Shown one piece after another: positions 59,262 through 64,000 of a stretch of 64,000 nucleotides of DNA (positions are counted from its first letter, which is position 1; each line of letters opens with the position of its first letter). Location of the stretch: the NCBI GenBank assembly GCA_034509755.1, contig CM067542.1, forward strand, positions 21,581,001 through 21,645,000. The letters run 5' to 3'. Source of the stretch: Anisodus tanguticus (lineage: Eukaryota; Streptophyta; Magnoliopsida; Solanales; Solanaceae). The position numbers and the translations under genes were made by a program. The notes beneath the pieces are model-generated. The model searched no databases. It worked only from the letters and a program-made list of their open reading frames with translations, and was not told where the DNA came from.

Positions 59262-59480
59262 GATCTTGGGCCTAACTAATCCCAAAAGTTAGCTCAAAGG
59301 GGGAGGATTGTCCAAGTCATATAAGGAGAGCAAGGACCACTTATCCCACCGATGTGGGAGAACTCAACACTTGACTCACGCTCAGGGCTGGACATCTGGA
59401 GCGTGGACAATATAAGAGGGGGCCCAACATCGAAAACAATGAATTGAGACGGGTTTGACTCTGATACCATGTAGAAAATT
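59262..59480 (-). mobile_element. LTR-retrotransposon leader and primer-binding-site remnant
   Basis: On the minus strand tggtatcagagtc (59458-59470) is a canonical initiator-Met tRNA primer-binding site next to an LTR end ..ttttctaca. The adjoining leader contains gacgggtttgactctga-inverse and cccaacatcgaaaac / ccgatgtgggag text common in Solanaceae copia elements. No coding domain follows, so only a remnant remains. Confidence 0.6.
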
Positions 59481-59765
59481 GTAAATCTCCATCAACGTGG
59501 CTACTTTATTTCACCCTTGACGAAGCGCAAGAAATCAGATGAAAGGCATTGCCGAACTAGTGGTAAACCTATCGACAATTGCAAGGGTAATGTTGTGGGA
59601 TTTTAGAAGAAGAGAATTTTAGGTTTTGGCTGGGCAGGGGGTCGGGGCGGTGTGTCGGGTGTGAGTTCGGGCAGTAACTGGACAGGGACCGGGCACTGAG
59701 GTGGGGTCGACGGGACGAGTGTTTGGGTCGGTCGAAGGTTGCGAATTTTGTAGTGCATTTTGGAC

Positions 59766-60604
59766 TAAGGCTGTCCAGTGGGCCGGGTCGGCCCGATCCC
59801 GCCTCGACCCCCTTCAAAAAAAGCGGTACCAGGGTTCAAACTCGGGACACGACTAAGGCTCGTCCCGCCCATCCCGATCTCGCTCCAACCCTCCATCCGC
59901 CCCTACCCCTTTCCATAAAAATCGTTGCACAACGGACCAATTTTGATTTTGGCCATTGGCAATGGCTAATAACGGCCATTTTGGCCCCCACACACCCCAT
60001 AAACCCCCCGTATCCCCTTAATATTTATTTTTAATTCCTAAGTTAGTATATTTACACTTTAACCCTATTTCTCAACTATAAATAACTCATTTTTCTCACA
60101 AATCTTCCTACCATCTCTCTAATCTCTCTCTCTACAAGTCTACATTGCACACTAAATATTATATTTTATTTGCTAATTTCTATCAAAGTTTAAAAATTGG
60201 GAGTGAAGTTGACAACTAGCTTGAGGATTATCGAGCAAAGTTTCAATTTTCAACCTCGATTACACGTCGACGTTACGTCGGCGTTTGGTACCTTCGTTCC
60301 GTCTTTAAATTATTATTGTTACTTAATTTTAATTATCGTATTTAATTTCATTATCTTTAATTATTTATTTGCATAATTATAATGGAAAGAAGTGGACGTT
60401 TTTCTGGTAGAGGTACTAGGGGTAACTGGGGTAAGGGTGCATCTTCTAGTAATCCTAATTACGATGATTTCACTCATATAGATGAAATTGATTTTTTTTA
60501 ATGTTATTATTAATATGCCATTAGATCATGAGGTATATTCTGCATCTGAACCAGACTTTAATTTAGAAAACAAATTAGAAGATAATTTAGATAACACACC
60601 CACT
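59766..60604 (+). mobile_element. Ac-like hAT transposon, 5' end and start of transposase
   Basis: A GC-rich terminal region (aaggctgtccagtgggccgg, gtcggcccgatccc, gcccatcccgatctcgctcc) is followed by a leader and a transposase start at 60382: MERSGRFSGRGTRGNWGKGA, then DDFTHIDEID. An extra T in the run at about 60492-60499 shifts the frame; past it NMPLDHEVYSASEPDFNLEN continues. The element is cut at 60604 by the insertion of a second hAT copy, and the rest is not in the window. The left border is approximate. Confidence 0.65.
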
Positions 60605-61410
60605 TAGGGATGGCAACAGATAGGATCTGGACCGGATCCTACTAGATCCAGATCCAGATCCATTTCTCATACGTGTATCCAGATTCGGATCCAGATCGAT
60701 CGAGTCTATAAAAATCAGATCCAAATCCAGATCCATCGGATCCACCGGGTCCATGGATTGGATCTGGATCCACATGTAATTTTTTTTGCCTTGAATAATA
60801 TTCCAACATTCAACATACAACCATTCCAGGATACTGAATCAACAAAACACAACAACATTCATATCCATTATTAAAGCCAATGCATTCAGTTTCCAGTAAC
60901 TAGCAAACTGGAAAGCTCCAATGCATTCAGTTTGGGATTTCCAGTTTCTCGTTTCAAAATTGAGATACTGGAAAGTTTTTTTCTACTACAATGACACAAT
61001 TCTACAACAATCACAAGAATGACACCATTCACAAGAAATTAAATTACAAAAGTTTTGAAATTAAATTCTACAATAATGTTCTTTAAAATGCCATCAACAT
61101 CTTCTATAACCTTCTGTCAAACTTCATAAACTAGTCTTCGAAGTCACTAGTTTCAACGTCATCAACATCCTAAAATAACAAAGAAACAATCATATTAAAA
61201 AGAGATTACTAAAAAAAATAATCTCAATAAATATTTATGATTAAATATATCATTTACCATATCAATATAGTCAACTACTTCCCCTTATTCTTTAGAATCT
61301 TCAGTAACTATCGAACAAGCATGTGTGCCCTCCAAAGTACCTTTATTTGAAAGAAATTGAAAAATAAGTAGAAGGTTCATGTTAGGGAAAAAAATTGTAA
61401 AAAATTGATA

Positions 61411-63556
61411 TTAACGTATATGATAATAATCAATACATAAATAATAGATACCTTTAATGTCTTCGATCATCCAATTTTGCAAGCACATTAATGCCTCCAC
61501 CGTTTTAGAGTGAAACCTAGAATGATGAGAACTAATCACCCTTCCACCCATGCTAAAGGCACTTTCCGAAGCCACAGAAGAGACGGGAATTGCAAGGATG
61601 TCCTTAGCATATTTCTGTAAAGTAGGATACATTTGATCCCTTTTCCACCAATTAAGTACATCAAAATCATCATTCTCGGGTATAGGATCATCCTCCAAGT
61701 AATGCTCCACCTCACCCCTCACATTCATCTTTCTTTTCTTTGTTCTTTTAGCTTGAGCATATTCATCCTCATCATTATCACAAGACTCTGAATTCCTCAT
61801 TTGCCACTAGGAAAAGGTTCTTGGCTTTTATTTCCCTCAATTCTCATTTGATATTCAACCACAAGTTTATCAAGATTTTTCCTAACTTTTGCCACTTCAT
61901 TATCAACATCATCTTTGTACAATCTCTTAAAATAATACTCTCCACAATCCATTTTATTTCTTGGATCTAAAATTGAAGCAACCGCCAACATCTCATTAAT
62001 ATTATGCCAATATTTGTCAAACTTGTCAATCATATTTTTAGCCATCATTCTAATGGTCTTAACATCACTCTCCACCCAATGCCTCAAAGCAAGTCTTATC
62101 TCACACACTTTTCGAAAAAACAAATTAGAAGTAGGATAATTTCTACCGGAAAACACTCTAGTGGCCTTGTAGAAAATTTCCAATTTCTCACAAACAAGTT
62201 TTGCCATCATCCAATCATTCTAACTAGGAATAACTAACTTGAGCTTCTTATTCATACGTTTTAACTTAGCAAATACATCTTGAAAAGGCAAAGCGATATT
62301 AAGCATCAAGTAAGTAAAATTCCATCTAGTTTTGACATCAAGAACCACTCTTTTAGGTTTAGAAATATTCAAAAGCCGACAAGCCTCCTCAAAATTTTCA
62401 ACCCTTTTAGGACTAGACATCCAAAATAAAATGCAATCTCGAACTTTTTCAATTGCGGGATCAATTACTTCTAAACCATCTTTCACAATCAACTTTAGAA
62501 TATTGAGCACTGCACCTCATATGCAAAAAATCCCCACCTAACATTAGATACATACTTTCTAATTTCTCCAACAAAACATTCATCATTGCATCATTAGTGG
62601 TACAATTATCAACTACAACCGGTGAAATTTTGTTTTCCAAAGAATATTGAGACAAACAATCCATCAAAATCTTTGCAATAACCCCCTTTGTATGTGGACA
62701 TGGTACAAAACAAAACCTAAATAAAAACATACATTAAACACATACAATAAACCTAAAAAATCAGCATTTATAAATAAGAATAAGCTCATTACCTCAAGGT
62801 TCGATTGCGTAAAACCCATTGTTGATCAATGAAGTGAGATGTCACGGCCATGTAGCCCCTTTTTTGGTTGGAAGCCGTCCATATGTCGGTAGTTATTGCA
62901 ATTCTACCCTCATTATGCTCCAACAGAGCTTTAAGAGAACCCTTATCTTTATTGAACTTTTTCAAAATGTAACTCTTCAAAGTGTTCCTCGAAATCATCT
63001 TGAAAGGAGTATTTAGACTCCTCACGAACCTTTTAAAACTAATATGATCTACAATGGATAAAGGATACTCATGAATCACCACCATACCAACCAATTCTCT
63101 CATTGAAAAGTCTTGATCAAATTCCTTTTCCTTTCCCTTTTCTTTAAGTTCTAAAGTAGTAGACTCATCGGCTTTCGTTTTAACCTTCAATTGTGTTTGA
63201 CCATTAACTCCAATCCGCAAATGCTTTCCCGGACATGTTTTCTTAGAATGTTTAAGAAGATGTGAGGTTCCATTCACATCATTATAAGAGAGTAAACATG
63301 TACAATATTTACACTTTGCTCTTGTAATACCTTTCACTACAACCTTATCAAAAGATTTCCATGCCTCGGAAGTGAGTTTCTTCCTTGTTAGTTTACTTGA
63401 TTGACTTTTTTCTTTTACTCCAACCTCAATAAGACCTTCTGAATCCATTTCTAAATCATCCACTCCATAAAGCAGAGGCACTGGAGGTGGGCTAAAAGAA
63501 GCAGCATGACTTTTATTAGTAGCATTTGCATTATTGTTAGATTGTTCACTATCCAT
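61411..63556 (-). pseudogene. hAT transposase (BED zinc finger, RICESLEEPER/Ac-like), broken
   Basis: Minus strand. N-terminal block 62789-63556 has a BED finger (SEAWKSFDKVVVKGITRAKC, KYCTCLLS, HLLKHSKKTC) and TTDIWTASNQKRGYMAVTSH. A GTAATG donor and TTATTTAG acceptor probably remove a short intron at about 62730-62786. Next come VVVDNCTTNDAMMNVLLEKL and FLHMRC, then a 1-bp insertion near 62515 shifts the frame into LIVKDGLEVIDPAIEKVRDC. A TAG at 62220-62222 follows, then MMAKLVCEKLEIFYKATRVF and LAVASILDPRNKM. The hAT dimerisation region reads DILAIPVSSVASESAFSMGG near 61570 but is in another frame. The lesions make it inactive. Confidence 0.9.
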
Positions 63557-64000
63557 TTCCTACAAGAAAATATTTGAATACATTACTTAACCACATAACA
63601 GAGAAGTATCATGCACATTTTAGTCCAATTAACATATTCAAATCCCAAAATTTGTACTCTAAGGAGCCCCTATAATGACTCAAACAAGACATAAGTAATT
63701 CTCATCTAACACTACTACTAAATTGAAGCAGCTAACTCTCTTTCCACCAGCTTACACCTCTTCATAAAAACAATGCATACAAAAAACCAGTGCCACTGCC
63801 CACCATTACCTTCGATTCCCATACTCCTCCGTCATTTTTCCTAAAGAACAATAATACACACACACACTATCTTTCCTTCACCAGAAATTTCACATACCCT
63901 ATATATAAATGATTGTTAATATATCTTTCAAAATCCCAAAACATCAAATATTATATAAATGATTGTTAATATATCTTTCAAAATTCCAAAACATCAAATA
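63557..64000. other. 5' flank of the hAT transposase; ends in a 50-bp tandem repeat
   Basis: No gene is recognised. At 63902-64000 a unit containing gattgttaatatatctttca and ccaaaacatcaaata occurs twice with a period of 50 bases and one substitution. The second copy runs to the window edge. Confidence 0.7.

Larger units (their letters stand above)
60605..64000 (-). mobile_element. hAT transposon nested in the previous hAT element, right end outside the window
   Basis: The left end tagggatggcaacagatagg with dense gatccagatcc subterminal repeats (60630-60770) matches the ends of the non-autonomous copy at 34079-35511. The 8 bases before it are cacccact, the presumed target duplication. The minus-strand transposase relic occupies 61411-63556. 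The other terminus is not seen before 64000. Confidence 0.8.

Overview
The window is plant nuclear DNA, most likely from a Solanaceae species. The host genes have plant-type introns with GT..AG borders, and the interspersed repeats are Solanaceae families: TS, Au and SolS-type SINEs, an RTE-type LINE, Stowaway-like MITEs, Ty1/copia and Ty3/gypsy elements and Ac-like hAT transposons. Genus and species cannot be decided from the sequence alone.

Only one host gene looks intact: APC7, an anaphase-promoting complex TPR subunit, on the plus strand at 6737-20812. It has 18 exons and codes for 561 residues. Its exons are clean, while its introns hold at least ten transposon insertions. Upstream (1-4900) lie a broken GH27 alpha-galactosidase-like gene, a fragment of a probable LEA_2 gene on the other strand, a local direct repeat and an RTE LINE fragment. 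Downstream (21613-25058) lie a complete solo LTR with a 5-bp target duplication, a decayed gypsy integrase/chromodomain region and an Au SINE.

The right two thirds (25.2-58.4 kb) is one dead minus-strand gene that retrotransposons have pulled apart. It encoded a kelch-repeat plus coiled-coil protein of the Arabidopsis At5g18590 type. Its exons can still be followed in order and in phase from 58427 down to the terminal stop codon at 25209. Four copia elements separate them: A (27230-37333, minus strand, in an intron), B (37816-43037, plus strand, in an intron), C (43161-54963, minus strand, inserted inside a coding exon) and D (43360-49986, minus strand, inserted inside the 3' LTR of C). A carries a non-autonomous hAT insertion (34079-35511). 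All four copia elements have matching target-site duplications. The kelch gene also carries three nonsense codons, two small indels and an 8-bp insertion that resembles a transposon footprint, so it is certainly non-functional.

The far right (58.8-64 kb) is transposon territory: an LTR-element leader remnant, the 5' end of one Ac-like hAT element (about 59766-60604), and inserted in it a second hAT element (from 60605) with a decayed BED-finger transposase on the minus strand. The second element belongs to the same family as the small hAT copy inside copia A.

I found no new molecular system. The most notable observations are the gene rebuilt across 33 kb of nested insertions, an inverted repeat near the start of the copia B LTRs in which both arms changed together, and a GC-rich repeated motif in the AT-rich leader and LTRs of copia A.
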